Of a stretch of 64,000 bases of DNA, positions 34,471 through 44,671 are shown in pieces. Position numbers and translations under genes: made by a program. This stretch comes from Candidatus Gastranaerophilales bacterium (GTDB lineage: Bacteria > Cyanobacteriota > Vampirovibrionia > Gastranaerophilales > Gastranaerophilaceae), in the NCBI GenBank assembly GCA_944325665.1, contig CALVAY010000008.1, forward strand, positions 20,085 through 84,084. The letters are read 5' to 3'. The first letter of the stretch is position 1; each line of letters starts with the position of its first letter. Under the pieces are notes generated by a model. That model saw nothing but the letters and a program-made list of their open reading frames with translations. It was not told the origin of the DNA and searched no databases.

Positions 34471-35425
34471 CTTCCTCCTCTTCAATTTCAAGAAGAACAT
34501 TTTGAGCCTCTTCTTTTGTGTCAGAGGATAGAGTTTCATCAGACAATATTCTTATTAACACGTCCTTATCTTCAATATTATAAAGCGCTATTACGGCATT
34601 TTTTCTAACTTCCTTGTCCTCATCATAGAGCATATTCCAAATTAAATCGGAAGCATTTTCCAATTCGGAATTCATAATGGATTCAATAGCGTTAATTCTA
34701 ACTTGCGCGGATTCATCAGCCAGTGCTTGTTTTATAGCACTTACGGCACGTCTGTTTGAAGAAAAGTCTATCTTTGAAAACGCCTCGACAATTCTTTCTT
34801 TTAAAAAAGTAAATTTATCCAAGAAGGATTTTTTAGCCTCGAGTATTCCGACAAAAGCGTCTATTGCTCTTTCATCGCCTATCATCCCAAGCGCCAGAGC
34901 AGCCGATTCTCTTACATATACCGATTTTTCATTTTCATCAGATACAACATCGATTAATGATTCAACGGCATTTTTATCGCCGATTCTACCCAACGCCTCT
35001 GCTGCTGCAAGGCGGATTTTATAATTTTCATTTTTATTATTCAGGCAATACAAAAGCGTCGGAACAGCTTTAATATTTTTATAGTTTGATATCGCCTTAA
35101 TGCAAAATACCTTAAGGTTAATATATTCATTTATGTCATCAAAGTCTTTTATATCGCAATCAAGAATAAAATCAATTAAATCATCCAAATTTGAAGGATG
35201 TTTTAGTATATCTATTTCTCTTATTAATTTGCGTAAAAAAGTAGGGGATTTATTTTCCCCCAATAATTTTGAATATATTTCAGACAATTCGTCATAAGAA
35301 AATTTTTCTTTTAAAGAGGCAAAAACGGGTTCGAAATTTTCTTGAGAATTTTTAATCTCAATTTCGATTTTAAAGATGATATCATCAGATAACTCTTTAT
35401 TTGTCATCAGCGAACCCAACATCAT
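34463..35425 (-). CDS. HEAT-repeat protein
   Basis: The 320-residue protein consists largely of HEAT/PBS-lyase-type helical repeats, for example RLAAAEALGRIGDKNAVESL, RESAALALGMIGDERAID and RKNAVIALYNIED. Such repeats are protein-binding scaffolds and are common in cyanobacteria. The -10 TGCTATAAG ends five bases before ATG 35425 (an ATG codon also follows it), and no ribosome-binding site is seen, so the operon probably begins with a leaderless message. Confidence 0.82.
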   Translation of the reverse strand: MMLGSLMTNKELSDDIIFKIEIEIKNSQENFEPVFASLKEKFSYDELSEIYSKLLGENKSPTFLRKLIREIDILKHPSNLDDLIDFILDCDIKDFDDINEYINLKVFCIKAISNYKNIKAVPTLLYCLNNKNENYKIRLAAAEALGRIGDKNAVESLIDVVSDENEKSVYVRESAALALGMIGDERAIDAFVGILEAKKSFLDKFTFLKERIVEAFSKIDFSSNRRAVSAIKQALADESAQVRINAIESIMNSELENASDLIWNMLYDEDKEVRKNAVIALYNIEDKDVLIRILSDETLSSDTKEEAQNVLLEIEEEEDE

Positions 35426-35491
35426 AACTACTTATAGCATAAATGAAAAAAATTAAATTTCAATACAATTTTTTTATGCTAGAATTTTTCT

Positions 35492-36442
35492 ATGGCAGAT
35501 ACAGTTGAATTTAACAACATTAAAGAACTTTTATACTCTAAAGAAGAAACTCTTTCACCCTTTGCACAAAAATCAATTAATTCTAAAGGAAGAAACAAAA
35601 AAGAAGAGGGTGGGGACCCTTTTAGAACAGAGTTTCAAATTGACAAAGACAGAATTATCAATTCAAAAGCCTTTAGAAGGCTCAAAAGAAAAACTCAAGT
35701 ATTTTATACCCCTAAAAATGACCACTTAAGAACAAGACTTACCCACACGCTTGAAGTATCGCAGATTTCAAGAACAGTTGCCTGTATTTTAAATCTAAAC
35801 GAAGATTTAACCGAAGCTATTGCTCTGGGGCACGATTTAGGACACGCACCCTTTGGACACTCAGGCGAAGAAGCTCTTATGGAGGTTACAAAAAACGGCT
35901 TTAAGCATAACGTTCACGGCGTAAGAGTAGTTGAAGTAATTGAAGGCTTAAACCTCACAAAAGAAACATTAGATGGCATATTAAACCACACGGGAATACA
36001 TAAACCAAAGACTCTTGAGGGGCAGATAGTAAAAATAGCCGATAGAATTGCATATTTAAACCATGATATTGAAGATGCAATAAGGGAAGAAGTAATTGAA
36101 GAAAACGACATTCCCCACGAATTTAAAGAATACTTTGGCAACACAAAACAAAAAAGAATTGATACCGTAATTAAAGACTTATACACAAACAGCTACAATC
36201 AAGATGAGATTAAAATGTCCGACGCTTGTGTAAACTTTTTAAACAATTTAAGAAGCTGGATGTTTAAAAATGTTTATTTTAGTGATAAAACGAAACAGGA
36301 AGAACACAAAATTAAAACCATTGTCTTTGAATTGTTTGAGTATTACAAAAATCTTTACGGCGAGCAGGATGCAATAGACTACGTTGCAGGCATGAGCGAC
36401 CAGTTTGCCATAACAACCCATAAGGAAATATGTCGGAAATAA
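35492..36442 (+). CDS. dgt: dGTP triphosphohydrolase-like HD protein
   Basis: The 316-residue HD-domain enzyme hydrolyses dNTPs to deoxynucleosides and triphosphate. Metal ligands are in RLTHTLEVSQI and HDLGHAPFGHSGE, with a later D in KIADRIAYLNHDIEDA. It is the short Dgt form common outside enterobacteria. The start is probably leaderless: TGCTAGAAT ends six bases before the ATG. It overlaps dnaG by 13 bases, linking nucleotide pool control with primase and the main sigma factor. Confidence 0.93.
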   Translation: MADTVEFNNIKELLYSKEETLSPFAQKSINSKGRNKKEEGGDPFRTEFQIDKDRIINSKAFRRLKRKTQVFYTPKNDHLRTRLTHTLEVSQISRTVACILNLNEDLTEAIALGHDLGHAPFGHSGEEALMEVTKNGFKHNVHGVRVVEVIEGLNLTKETLDGILNHTGIHKPKTLEGQIVKIADRIAYLNHDIEDAIREEVIEENDIPHEFKEYFGNTKQKRIDTVIKDLYTNSYNQDEIKMSDACVNFLNNLRSWMFKNVYFSDKTKQEEHKIKTIVFELFEYYKNLYGEQDAIDYVAGMSDQFAITTHKEICRK

Positions 36443-38316
36443 CTTATAGCCAAGCAGTAGAGCAAATTAAGAACAGTCTTGATATTGTCGATGTTGTTTC
36501 AAAGTATGTCGTGCTTAAAAAAGCAGGGCATAATTACAGCGGCTTATGTCCTTTTCACAACGAAAAAACTCCGTCATTTACCGTTACCCCCTCTCGTCAA
36601 ATTTTTAAATGCTTCGGCTGCGGCGAAGGCGGCGATGTAATTACTTTTTTGATGAAAATAAACAATCAAAATTTTAAAGAGGTAATTGAAGAACAGGCAG
36701 CCATTTTAGGGATAGAGCTTCCAAAGGCAAGTTCAAATTCAACGAAATACAAACAAGAAAAAGAGCGTCTTTTAGAGGCGATGGACTGTGCAAGAAAATT
36801 TTATCATAACAATCTTCTAAACAATCAAAAGGCTCTTGAATACCTTGAAAAAAGAGGTGTCGGCGAAGTCGCAATAGGAAAATTTTTCTTGGGTCTTGCA
36901 CCAAACTCAAACTTTGAACTAAAACAACACTTAAAAGAAAAAGGCTTTACAAATGACGAAATGTATAAAGCCGGTCTTTTATATGAAAAAAACGGCGACT
37001 TTTTAGACAGGTTTAAAAACAGAATAATTATCCCCATTATGGATATAAATTCTTGTACAATCGCCTTTGGTGCAAGAGCTATTATGGACGGACAAAATCC
37101 AAAATACCTTAACTCTCCGGAGTCCTCAATATATAACAAAAGTTCGGTTCTTTTCGGAATGAACTTGGCAAAAGAACACATCAAAGAAGAAGACTCGGTT
37201 ATAATTATGGAAGGGTATTTTGATGTAATTTCAGCCCATGTTGCAGGAGTGCAAAATGCGGTTGCATCTTGCGGAACAGCCCTAACACCTCAGCACATTA
37301 AACTTATTGCAAGGTATTCCCCCTCAAGAAAAATTTATCTTGCTTTTGACTCCGATTCAGCCGGACAAAAAGCAACAAACCTTGGGGCAGAAGTTATTAA
37401 GAATATTTTCTCAAACTTGGGAGACATTAAACAATACGACTCAAGCTACAATGATGTTTCGCAGTCCGTTTGCGAAATACACGTTGTTTCTCAAGTGGCA
37501 GGAAAAGACCCTGATGAATTTATAAGAGAATTTGGGGCTCAAGAGTATAAAAATCACATTAAAAACGCTCCTTTGTTCTTGGATTACAGGCTAAATAAGA
37601 CACTTGAAGGCATAAACAGTGAAATAACCCCGCAGGAAAAAAGTGAAATAGTACAACAAATAGCCGATATTTTATCAGAAATTCAAAATCCCGTAATTTT
37701 ATCCGATTACATTAGAAACATTTCTTTTAAATTAAATCTGGAAGAAAATATACTGAAAAATCAAATTCAAAAGGCAAAACTAAGTAAAGAAAACATCCAA
37801 AACGATTTTAAAGATAATGTAATTTTGGCAAAAAGATTCACAAAGCATGCTTCAAAAGACCTAAACACAAGAAGAGTGCTTATGGAGAACAACCTTATAA
37901 AACTTGCTTTTGTCGCAAATACACCCGAGAAAAGAAATTTTTATAAGCATGCCATAAATACCTATGAGCCTAAAGACGAAGTTAATGCTAAGATTATTAC
38001 AAATATTGACAAAGCTTTGGGTGAAATTAATAATATTGATGAACTAGCAAAAAAACTTTTTTGCGAGTTTTACAATAATAACGAAATACAACAGAAATTA
38101 TCAGATGAAATTTTTTCCTCAACAGAATATGAAAATCTTGATTTCGAAAACTATATACAAGCCGTTAATGAAATATTTGAAAGGCTTAACAACATAGACA
38201 CAGAACTTAAAAAGCACGAGCTCGGACAAAAAATCAAAGACAAAAATCTGAGCGAGGATGAAAAGCTTAAGTTGCTTTTCAAACAATTTGAAACAAACAG
38301 AATGGAGACATTTTAA
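36430..38316 (+). CDS. dnaG: DNA primase
   Basis: DnaG makes RNA primers for replication. The 628-residue protein has the N-terminal zinc finger C40, H43, C61, C64, the RNA polymerase core, and the toprim motifs MEGYFDVI and [12 protein letters not shown]. The C-terminal part (about 450-628) is divergent, as usual for the DnaB-binding domain. AAGGAAAT precedes the ATG. It lies between dgt and rpoD in a macromolecular-synthesis operon and shares one base with the rpoD start. Confidence 0.97.
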   Translation: MSEITYSQAVEQIKNSLDIVDVVSKYVVLKKAGHNYSGLCPFHNEKTPSFTVTPSRQIFKCFGCGEGGDVITFLMKINNQNFKEVIEEQAAILGIELPKASSNSTKYKQEKERLLEAMDCARKFYHNNLLNNQKALEYLEKRGVGEVAIGKFFLGLAPNSNFELKQHLKEKGFTNDEMYKAGLLYEKNGDFLDRFKNRIIIPIMDINSCTIAFGARAIMDGQNPKYLNSPESSIYNKSSVLFGMNLAKEHIKEEDSVIIMEGYFDVISAHVAGVQNAVASCGTALTPQHIKLIARYSPSRKIYLAFDSDSAGQKATNLGAEVIKNIFSNLGDIKQYDSSYNDVSQSVCEIHVVSQVAGKDPDEFIREFGAQEYKNHIKNAPLFLDYRLNKTLEGINSEITPQEKSEIVQQIADILSEIQNPVILSDYIRNISFKLNLEENILKNQIQKAKLSKENIQNDFKDNVILAKRFTKHASKDLNTRRVLMENNLIKLAFVANTPEKRNFYKHAINTYEPKDEVNAKIITNIDKALGEINNIDELAKKLFCEFYNNNEIQQKLSDEIFSSTEYENLDFENYIQAVNEIFERLNNIDTELKKHELGQKIKDKNLSEDEKLKLLFKQFETNRMETF

Positions 38317-39389
38317 TGAGCAGAAAAAAAAATTCCGACGATTCAGTTATAAGTGTTGTAGATAAAAATACAGACATGATGGCTGACGACAGTTATTTTG
38401 ATGCAACAGGACTTGAAACAGATAATATAAGCAATATTATAAGCAGCCACGGCGTAAGCGCTATGGATACAAACTTGTCCGCTTCATTTTATGATAAAGA
38501 AGATGACGAAGACTCTCAAGAAGATGACATCACACCTCCAAGAGGCATTTCCGTTGATGACCCTGTCAGAATGTACTTAAGAGAAATCGGAAGAATAAAG
38601 CTTTTAACTGCTGATGAAGAAATAGATTTGGCAAGAAAAATTGTAGCAGGCGGAAACAGCGGTGCAATTGCAAAAAGAAAATTGGTTCAAGCTAACTTGC
38701 GTCTTGTAGTTTCAATTGCAAAAAAATATGTAGGTCGAGGAATGCTTTTCTTAGACCTTATTCAAGAAGGCAACTTGGGTCTGATTCGTGCTGCTGAAAA
38801 ATTTGACCACGAAAGAGGTTACAAGTTTTCAACTTATGCAACTTGGTGGATAAGACAAGCAATAACTCGTGCTATTGCAGATCAAGCTAGAACAATCAGA
38901 ATCCCCGTTCATATGGTTGAAACAATCAACAAGCTTAAAAAAGTTACAAGAAAACTTGCTCAAGAGTTGGCAAGAAAACCCACCGAAGAAGAATTATCTG
39001 TTGAAATGGGTATTTCAATTAATAAATTAAGAGAAATAATTAAAGTTGCTCAAGAGCCCCTATCTTTAGAAACTCCGATAGGTAAAGAAGAAGACTCTCG
39101 TCTTGGCGACTTTATTGAAGACAAAGATGCTGATGCTCCCGTTAAAACAGTGGCACATGAGCTTCTAAGGGAAGATTTGGCAGAAGTTTTAGGAAGTCTT
39201 TCCGCACGTGAAAGAGATGTTCTAAGATTGCGTTTCGGTATGGATGACGGCAGACAAAGAACATTGGAAGAAGTCGGTCAGCTCTTTGGCGTAACTCGTG
39301 AGCGTATCAGACAAATTGAAGCTAAAGCTTTAAGAAAATTAAGACATCCCAATCGCTCAAAAAGACTTAAAGAATACATTGAGGTTTAA
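38316..39389 (+). CDS. rpoD: Primary RNA polymerase sigma factor
   Basis: The 357-residue sigma-70 protein has an acidic N-terminus of about 80 residues, region 1.2 ([12 protein letters not shown]), region 2 ([33 protein letters not shown]), region 3, and region 4.2 ([20 protein letters not shown]). It lacks the long non-conserved insert of E. coli RpoD. Linkage to dnaG supports the housekeeping role. The many TTGACA/TATAAT promoters seen in this window fit this factor. Confidence 0.96.
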   Translation: MSRKKNSDDSVISVVDKNTDMMADDSYFDATGLETDNISNIISSHGVSAMDTNLSASFYDKEDDEDSQEDDITPPRGISVDDPVRMYLREIGRIKLLTADEEIDLARKIVAGGNSGAIAKRKLVQANLRLVVSIAKKYVGRGMLFLDLIQEGNLGLIRAAEKFDHERGYKFSTYATWWIRQAITRAIADQARTIRIPVHMVETINKLKKVTRKLAQELARKPTEEELSVEMGISINKLREIIKVAQEPLSLETPIGKEEDSRLGDFIEDKDADAPVKTVAHELLREDLAEVLGSLSARERDVLRLRFGMDDGRQRTLEEVGQLFGVTRERIRQIEAKALRKLRHPNRSKRLKEYIEV

Positions 39390-39393
39390 AACC

Positions 39394-39420
39394 AAGCGGG
39401 TTAATTTAACCCGCTTTTTT
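39394..39420 (+). terminator. rpoD terminator
   Basis: AGCGGGTTA pairs with TAACCCGCT, followed by T6. It closes the dgt-dnaG-rpoD operon. Confidence 0.92.
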
Positions 39421-39495
39421 ACATTTGTTTACAATATGTAAATATTCTCTTTGTAAATATTTTTATAAATATAACGCAGAGAGAGGAAAATTAGT

Positions 39496-40152
39496 ATGTC
39501 AACAAACGGGATTTACAACCAAATGCAAGCTTGGCTTAACAAGCATGAGAACAATATGAACACTTATGCATCAACAATTAAAAGTTTAGATGCACAATAT
39601 GCGGAAATTTCAAAACAACTGCAATCAGGCTTAAGCGGTGCAGAGCTTGATGAAGTTTCAAATAAAATTGACCAACTTGAAATCCAAGGTCTGAAGGCAG
39701 AATTACAATATCTTGAAGGACAATACAATACAGGCAAAAAATTCAATTTCATGGAGGGTGGTTATGACCCTACAAATACACAATCCTTCCTTCAAGCATA
39801 CACTGTTCAAACAGGAAAACTGGCACAAGGTGATATGGATGCTTGGGAGGCTGACGGCGAAGACGGTATAAGCTTTGATGAATACAGAAATGCTCAGCTT
39901 AATTCCGATACAACAAAAGGAATGACGCCGGATGAATTTGTTCAAGCAAGCCAATATACGGCTAATGCATTTACAACAATTGATATTAACGGCGATGGAA
40001 TGATACAGAAAAACGAGCTTCAAGGCTTCTATGCAGCACTTGACAACTCAGACGGCGCAGTTGACGGAAAACTCGATATAAATTCATCAGGAGCCGACAT
40101 AACATCCGAAAAATTCAGAAAGAATATAGAGCAATTCCAGCAATATCTATAA
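39496..40152 (+). CDS. EF-hand calcium-binding-like protein
   Basis: The 218-residue protein has an N-terminal coiled part (about 1-80) and a C-terminal half with EF-hand loops. DINGDGMIQKNE at 163-174 is canonical, and a degenerate loop near 118-129 and a Asp-rich stretch DNSDGAVDGKLD follow the same style. There is no signal peptide, which is unusual for bacterial EF-hand proteins. The ribosome-binding site is AGAGGA. It precedes another EF-hand protein, so both may share a role in calcium sensing or structure. Confidence 0.75.
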   Translation: MSTNGIYNQMQAWLNKHENNMNTYASTIKSLDAQYAEISKQLQSGLSGAELDEVSNKIDQLEIQGLKAELQYLEGQYNTGKKFNFMEGGYDPTNTQSFLQAYTVQTGKLAQGDMDAWEADGEDGISFDEYRNAQLNSDTTKGMTPDEFVQASQYTANAFTTIDINGDGMIQKNELQGFYAALDNSDGAVDGKLDINSSGADITSEKFRKNIEQFQQYL

Positions 40153-40252
40153 TTTTCAGGATTTATACCTAAAATTATTAAGTTTTGTTGCCATTTTAGT
40201 AAAGTTTTGTAACAAAAAAGCAATTTTATTGAAGTTTGGCCTCAATAAATAC

Positions 40253-40277
40253 GTTTTATATAGTAGGTATATAAAAC
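40253..40277 (+). promoter_or_regulatory. Perfect inverted repeat ahead of the LysM/EF-hand gene
   Basis: GTTTTATAT-AGTAGGT-ATATAAAAC is an exact 9-bp inverted repeat 15 bases before the ATG. It could be an operator or an RNA hairpin next to the ribosome-binding site GTGAGG. Confidence 0.5.
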
Positions 40278-40292
40278 AAACGTGAGGCAGAT

Positions 40293-41042
40293 ATGACATA
40301 CGTAGCTAAAAGTGGTGATTGTTTATGGAACATTGCTAAAGAACAATGCGGCGCAACTACAAACGCAGAAATAATAGCAAAAGTTAATGAAATTGCACAA
40401 CTTAACGGTAAGTCCGATCCCAATCTGCTTATGGTAGGTGAAGAATTAAAATTGCCGGGAGATACATTCCAACCAAGCAATCCTGCACCAGCCGAAGCAC
40501 AAACCGGTGGCGCAAATACTCCTATACCTTTAGCTGCTACACTTTCCGATGGCCAAGGCAACGGTGAACAAACAGGTGCTCTTCCAATGCCTACCCTTGA
40601 TTTTGGAAATTTAATGGATTGGTTATTCGGCTGTAAAGATATAATTGAAAGCGAAGACCAAGAAGCAATTGATTTAATGGAAACAGATTATAGCATGGGC
40701 GTAGGCGCAGACGAAATCGAAGCCAACCTTAAAAACATTGCAAACGGTATGTTCCAAGAAGTAGGCTCAAAAGACGGTCAAGAAGGAATTAACTTCAATG
40801 AATTCGAAGGCTGGTTCAGAAGCGTTATCACAAGCGACGAAAACAAAATGCTAGACAAACGTACAGACAAATTCCAAGAAGCATTCAGTCAACTTGATGC
40901 AAACAATAACGGCGTTTTGAGCGAAGATGAAGTTGCAAATATGTTTAAAAAGCTTGATTTGTTTGACACACGCCACGATGGCAGACTATCCAACAAAGAT
41001 ATTACCGATCCACACAACTGGATAAAAGGAAAATTTAACTAA
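40293..41042 (+). CDS. LysM and EF-hand protein
   Basis: The 249-residue protein begins directly with a LysM module at about 3-54 (YVAKSGDCLWNIAKEQCG, LLMVGEELKLP), a peptidoglycan-binding fold. A Pro/Gly-rich linker follows, then a helical C-terminal half with the EF-hand loop DANNNGVLSEDE near 206-217 and a second Asp-rich loop. There is no signal peptide although LysM acts on wall glycans. It may be released by a non-classical route or by lysis. GTGAGG precedes the ATG. Confidence 0.8.
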   Translation: MTYVAKSGDCLWNIAKEQCGATTNAEIIAKVNEIAQLNGKSDPNLLMVGEELKLPGDTFQPSNPAPAEAQTGGANTPIPLAATLSDGQGNGEQTGALPMPTLDFGNLMDWLFGCKDIIESEDQEAIDLMETDYSMGVGADEIEANLKNIANGMFQEVGSKDGQEGINFNEFEGWFRSVITSDENKMLDKRTDKFQEAFSQLDANNNGVLSEDEVANMFKKLDLFDTRHDGRLSNKDITDPHNWIKGKFN

Positions 41043-41049
41043 ACAACTA

Positions 41050-41074
41050 AAGCGGTCAAAAGACCGCTTTTTTT
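41050..41074 (+). terminator. Terminator after the LysM/EF-hand gene
   Basis: AAGCGGTC-AAAA-GACCGCTT (41050-41069) followed by a T run. Confidence 0.92.
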
Positions 41075-41102
41075 ATGAAATAAATTATTGTATAATTAGT
41101 TT

Positions 41103-41672
41103 ATGAGTGAAACTAAAGCAAAATTATATGTAATTACGGGTCCCTCAGGCGTCGGCAAAGGGACTGTTTTGAATAAATTTTTTGAGAACAATAAAGATAT
41201 AATCTACTCGATTTCTGCAACAACAAGAAAGCCAAGACAAGGTGAAATTGACGGAGTAAATTACTTTTTTATTACAAAAGAAGAATTTGAAAAAGAAATT
41301 CAAGAAGACAATTTTCTTGAGTGGGCAAAGTATTCAGACAATTACTACGGCACCAAAAAAAGCTTTGTTTGCAAAAAATTAAATGAAGGAATAAGCATTG
41401 TTCTTGAGATTGAAACTCAAGGTGCAAAAAAAGTTATGGAACAATACCCTGACTGTGTTTCAATTTTTATTACCCCTCCAAACATTGATGAGCTTGAAAA
41501 AAGACTAAGAGGCAGAAATACCGAAGACGAAGAAGCCATTAAAAAAAGATTGGACGCAGTTAAAAGAGAATTAAAAGAAGCAAAACACTACAAGTATGTT
41601 ATTGAAAACGATGTAGTTGAAGACACATACAGGCATTTGCAAGAGATATACGATAAGGAGAAAGTGCTTTGA
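41103..41672 (+). CDS. gmk: Guanylate kinase
   Basis: Gmk phosphorylates GMP to GDP with ATP. The 189-residue protein has the P-loop GPSGVGKG near residue 11 and the GMP-binding TTRKPRQGEIDGVNYFF segment. The start is probably leaderless: TATAAT (41091-41096) ends six bases before the ATG and no ribosome-binding site exists. It heads a six-gene operon gmk-coaBC-nif3-aroC-aroK-aroB with overlaps or short gaps. Confidence 0.96.
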   Translation: MSETKAKLYVITGPSGVGKGTVLNKFFENNKDIIYSISATTRKPRQGEIDGVNYFFITKEEFEKEIQEDNFLEWAKYSDNYYGTKKSFVCKKLNEGISIVLEIETQGAKKVMEQYPDCVSIFITPPNIDELEKRLRGRNTEDEEAIKKRLDAVKRELKEAKHYKYVIENDVVEDTYRHLQEIYDKEKVL

Positions 41673-42832
41673 AAAATATTCTTATCGGAATAACCTCGTC
41701 AATTGCCGCATATAAAATATGCGAGCTTGTAAGAATGTTTAAAAAAAACAACTACGAAGTAAAAGTTGTTCTAACGCCGGATGCAAAAAACTTTGTTACA
41801 CCTCTAACTCTTGAAACGCTTAGTCAAAACAGAGTTTACGAGGGGCAGTTTGAACCAAGGGGTACCACGGAGCACATTTCCCTTTGCAAGTGGGCAGATG
41901 TTTTTGTTATCGCTCCAATCAGTGCAAATACACTTTCAAAAATTGCAAACGGAATTTGCGACAACCTTTTAACATCAATATTTTGCGCTTACTTGGGGCA
42001 CAAAAAACCAATAATCATTGCACCGGCTATGAATGTCGGAATGTGGGAAAATCCTTTTGTACAGGAGAATTTAAACAAGCTAAGAAATCAAGGAGTTAAA
42101 ATTCTTGAACCTGAAGAAGGCTTTTTGGCTTGTCAGGAAGAAAACAAGGGTAGATTGTGCTCATTGGATAAAATTTTTAACGAAGTAAATTCAGATAAAC
42201 CGCTTAAGGGCAAAAAAATAATTATAACAGCAGGCGGAACAAAAGAAGCAATTGACCCTGTAAGATACATTTCAAATTCATCATCGGGTAAAATGGGTTT
42301 AGCCCTTGCAGATTGTGCTTATATGGCAGGAGCCGAGGTTGAACTTATATCCACCTTTGAAGTCCAAAAACCTTACAAAACAACTCTTGCGCTAAGCTGC
42401 CAGGAAATATTGGATAATGTTAAAAAAGCATTTTTGGAAAAAAATGCGGATATTTTGATTATGGCTGCTGCCGTATCTGATTTCAGGGTTAAAAATCCGC
42501 ACAGCTCAAAGATTACAAAAAAAAGAACAGGGGAAGAGCTTACGCTTGAGCTCATTCAAAACCCAGATATTTTAAAATATGCCTGCGAAAACAAAAAAGA
42601 AAACCAAAAAGTTGTAGGATTTTGCCTTTCAACAGAAAATACCGTTGAAAACGCAAAGGAAAAAATACTCAAAAAAGGGTGTGATTTTATTGTGGCAAAT
42701 GAGGCTAAAGTTGCACTTGGAAGTGATGAAAACGAAGTTTGGATTATAGATAAAAATCTGAACATAGAAAAAGTTGAAAAAACAACCAAAGACAAGGTAG
42801 CAAAAGTAATTTTGGAGAAGTTATATGATTAA
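41669..42832 (+). CDS. coaBC: Phosphopantothenoylcysteine synthetase/decarboxylase
   Basis: This bifunctional flavoenzyme makes 4'-phosphopantetheine for coenzyme A. Residues 1-180 are the CoaC decarboxylase with the APAMNVGMW motif; residues 185-387 are the CoaB synthetase with AGGTKEAIDPVRYISNSSSGKMG. The TTG start overlaps the gmk TGA and has AAGGAG seven bases or so upstream. Confidence 0.96.
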   Translation: MKNILIGITSSIAAYKICELVRMFKKNNYEVKVVLTPDAKNFVTPLTLETLSQNRVYEGQFEPRGTTEHISLCKWADVFVIAPISANTLSKIANGICDNLLTSIFCAYLGHKKPIIIAPAMNVGMWENPFVQENLNKLRNQGVKILEPEEGFLACQEENKGRLCSLDKIFNEVNSDKPLKGKKIIITAGGTKEAIDPVRYISNSSSGKMGLALADCAYMAGAEVELISTFEVQKPYKTTLALSCQEILDNVKKAFLEKNADILIMAAAVSDFRVKNPHSSKITKKRTGEELTLELIQNPDILKYACENKKENQKVVGFCLSTENTVENAKEKILKKGCDFIVANEAKVALGSDENEVWIIDKNLNIEKVEKTTKDKVAKVILEKLYD

Positions 42833-43562
42833 AACCGAAGAAATTATTCAAAAAATTGAAAGGTACGCCTCGCCTGATTTGGCGGAAAGCTGGGATAACA
42901 CGGGCTGGCAGATAAACTTGCACCATGATTACACAAACCGTGTTTTAATTGCTCTTTCTTTTACAAAAGAAGTTCTGGAGCAAGCCATAACAAATGATTG
43001 CGACCTTATTATAACTCACCACCCGCCAATTTTTCACAAATTAAATAAAATTGACAATAACGAGTTAATTCAGGCTATTAAGCACAATATTTGCGTATAT
43101 AGCGCTCATACAAACTTGGATAAAACTTACGGCTCTACAACAGACGCTCTTTGCGGCGTTTTGGGGCTTAAAAACCTTGTAACCGTAAATGATTACATAA
43201 AAATTTCGCACCTAAAAGACGAAATAGCGCTTGACGAGTTTATTTTAGGAGTAAAACAAGCGCTAAATTCAGACAGAATAAAACTCGTTAACCCAAGTAA
43301 CGTTCAAACAGTAAGAAACGTCGCAATTAGCGCAGGTGCGGGCGGAAGCTTTATTGAGTCTTTAAACGATTACGATATTGATTTATACATAACAGGTGAT
43401 GTTAAATTCCATAACGCGCTTGAAGCAGAAGGTTTTGCGGTAGCTGACGTAGGACATTTTCACTCTGAACTTCCCGTTTTACCTTTAATACAAGGCTTAA
43501 TTGCAAAAACGGGAGTTGAAACAATTATTGCACGTGAACAAGTTCCTTGGACATACATTTAG
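42825..43562 (+). CDS. Nif3-like dinuclear metal protein
   Basis: The 245-residue Nif3/YqfO (DUF34) protein forms hexamers with two metals per subunit. Metal-binding parts are ITHHPPIFHK, AHTNLDKTYGS and VADVGHFHSE. The biological reaction is unresolved; GTP cyclohydrolase type 2 names are not well supported. GGAG precedes the ATG, which overlaps the end of coaBC by eight bases. It lacks the inserted CutA-like domain of longer members. Confidence 0.93.
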   Translation: MIKTEEIIQKIERYASPDLAESWDNTGWQINLHHDYTNRVLIALSFTKEVLEQAITNDCDLIITHHPPIFHKLNKIDNNELIQAIKHNICVYSAHTNLDKTYGSTTDALCGVLGLKNLVTVNDYIKISHLKDEIALDEFILGVKQALNSDRIKLVNPSNVQTVRNVAISAGAGGSFIESLNDYDIDLYITGDVKFHNALEAEGFAVADVGHFHSELPVLPLIQGLIAKTGVETIIAREQVPWTYI

Positions 43563-43570
43563 GAGAAAAA

Positions 43571-44671
43571 ATGCCAATAAGATTTTTAACATCAGGTGAA
43601 TCGCACGGAGAATGTCTAAACGCAATTATAGAGGGCATTGGCTCAAATTTTGAATTGGATTTTGATTTTATAAACTCTGAACTTAAGGCGCGACAAGGCG
43701 GCAAGGGCAGAGGCGGCAGAATGAAAATCGAAACCGATACAATTCATTTTAACTCCGGTGTAAGATTTTCAAAAACAACAGGAGCTCCGATTTGCCTTGA
43801 AATAAAAAATCTTGACTGGCAAAAGTGGCTGATACCGATGAGCATTGAAAAGCTTGATGAAAATATGCTCACACAAGAAGAAAAAAATCAGCTCAAAGAA
43901 AAGAAAATTGAAAATATACGCCCGGGGCATGCTGATTATGCAGGTGCAACAAAATATAATTTTTGCGACATAAGAAATGTCCTTGAACGCTCAAGCGCAA
44001 GAGAAACTGCAACAAGAGTTGCTGTCGGTGCGATTTGTCAAAATATTTTAAAAAACTTTGATATAGCATTTAGCTCGGACGTTTTATCAATCGGGGGTGA
44101 AAATAATCCCGAATTATTTGATAAAAAAATTGAGCAAGCGCAAGAACTGGGCGAAAGCCTTGGAGGCTTAGTAGAAGTCAAAATCAAAAATTTGCCGATA
44201 GGGCTTGGCAGCTACGTTCATTGGGACAGAAGGCTTGATGGCAGGCTTGCTCAGGCTGTTATGAGTGTACCTGCAATAAAATCGGTTGAAATTGGCGCAG
44301 GAGTTGAGGTTAGCAAAGACTTTGGCTCTAAAATTCATGATGAAATTTTCTTTGAAGGCGGAAAAGTAACAAGAAAAACAAATAACGCCGGCGGAATTGA
44401 AGGCGGTATGACAAACGGAGAAGAAGTTGTCATAAGGGCAGCCATGAAGCCTATTCCGACAATGAGAAAAGCTCTTAATTCAATTAACTTTAACAGCAAA
44501 GAAAAAACTCAAGCACACTTTGAAAGAGCAGATGTATGTGCCGTTGAAGCTTGCGCGGTGGTTGTTAAAAATATGTGTGCAATAATTATTCTGGACGCAT
44601 TTTTTGAAAAATTCGGCTGCGACAATTTTGAAGAAATTAAAAAGAACTATTTAGAAAATGCAAAAAGATAA
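43571..44671 (+). CDS. aroC: Chorismate synthase
   Basis: AroC makes chorismate from EPSP with reduced FMN. The ATG at 43571 follows AGGAG, giving 366 residues that begin MPIRFLTSGESHGE. Signatures are GESHGE, RPGHADYAGATKY and RSSARETATRVAVGA. The operon adds aroK and aroB, with DAHP synthase 16 kb away, so part of the shikimate pathway is clustered here. Confidence 0.96.
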   Translation: MPIRFLTSGESHGECLNAIIEGIGSNFELDFDFINSELKARQGGKGRGGRMKIETDTIHFNSGVRFSKTTGAPICLEIKNLDWQKWLIPMSIEKLDENMLTQEEKNQLKEKKIENIRPGHADYAGATKYNFCDIRNVLERSSARETATRVAVGAICQNILKNFDIAFSSDVLSIGGENNPELFDKKIEQAQELGESLGGLVEVKIKNLPIGLGSYVHWDRRLDGRLAQAVMSVPAIKSVEIGAGVEVSKDFGSKIHDEIFFEGGKVTRKTNNAGGIEGGMTNGEEVVIRAAMKPIPTMRKALNSINFNSKEKTQAHFERADVCAVEACAVVVKNMCAIIILDAFFEKFGCDNFEEIKKNYLENAKR

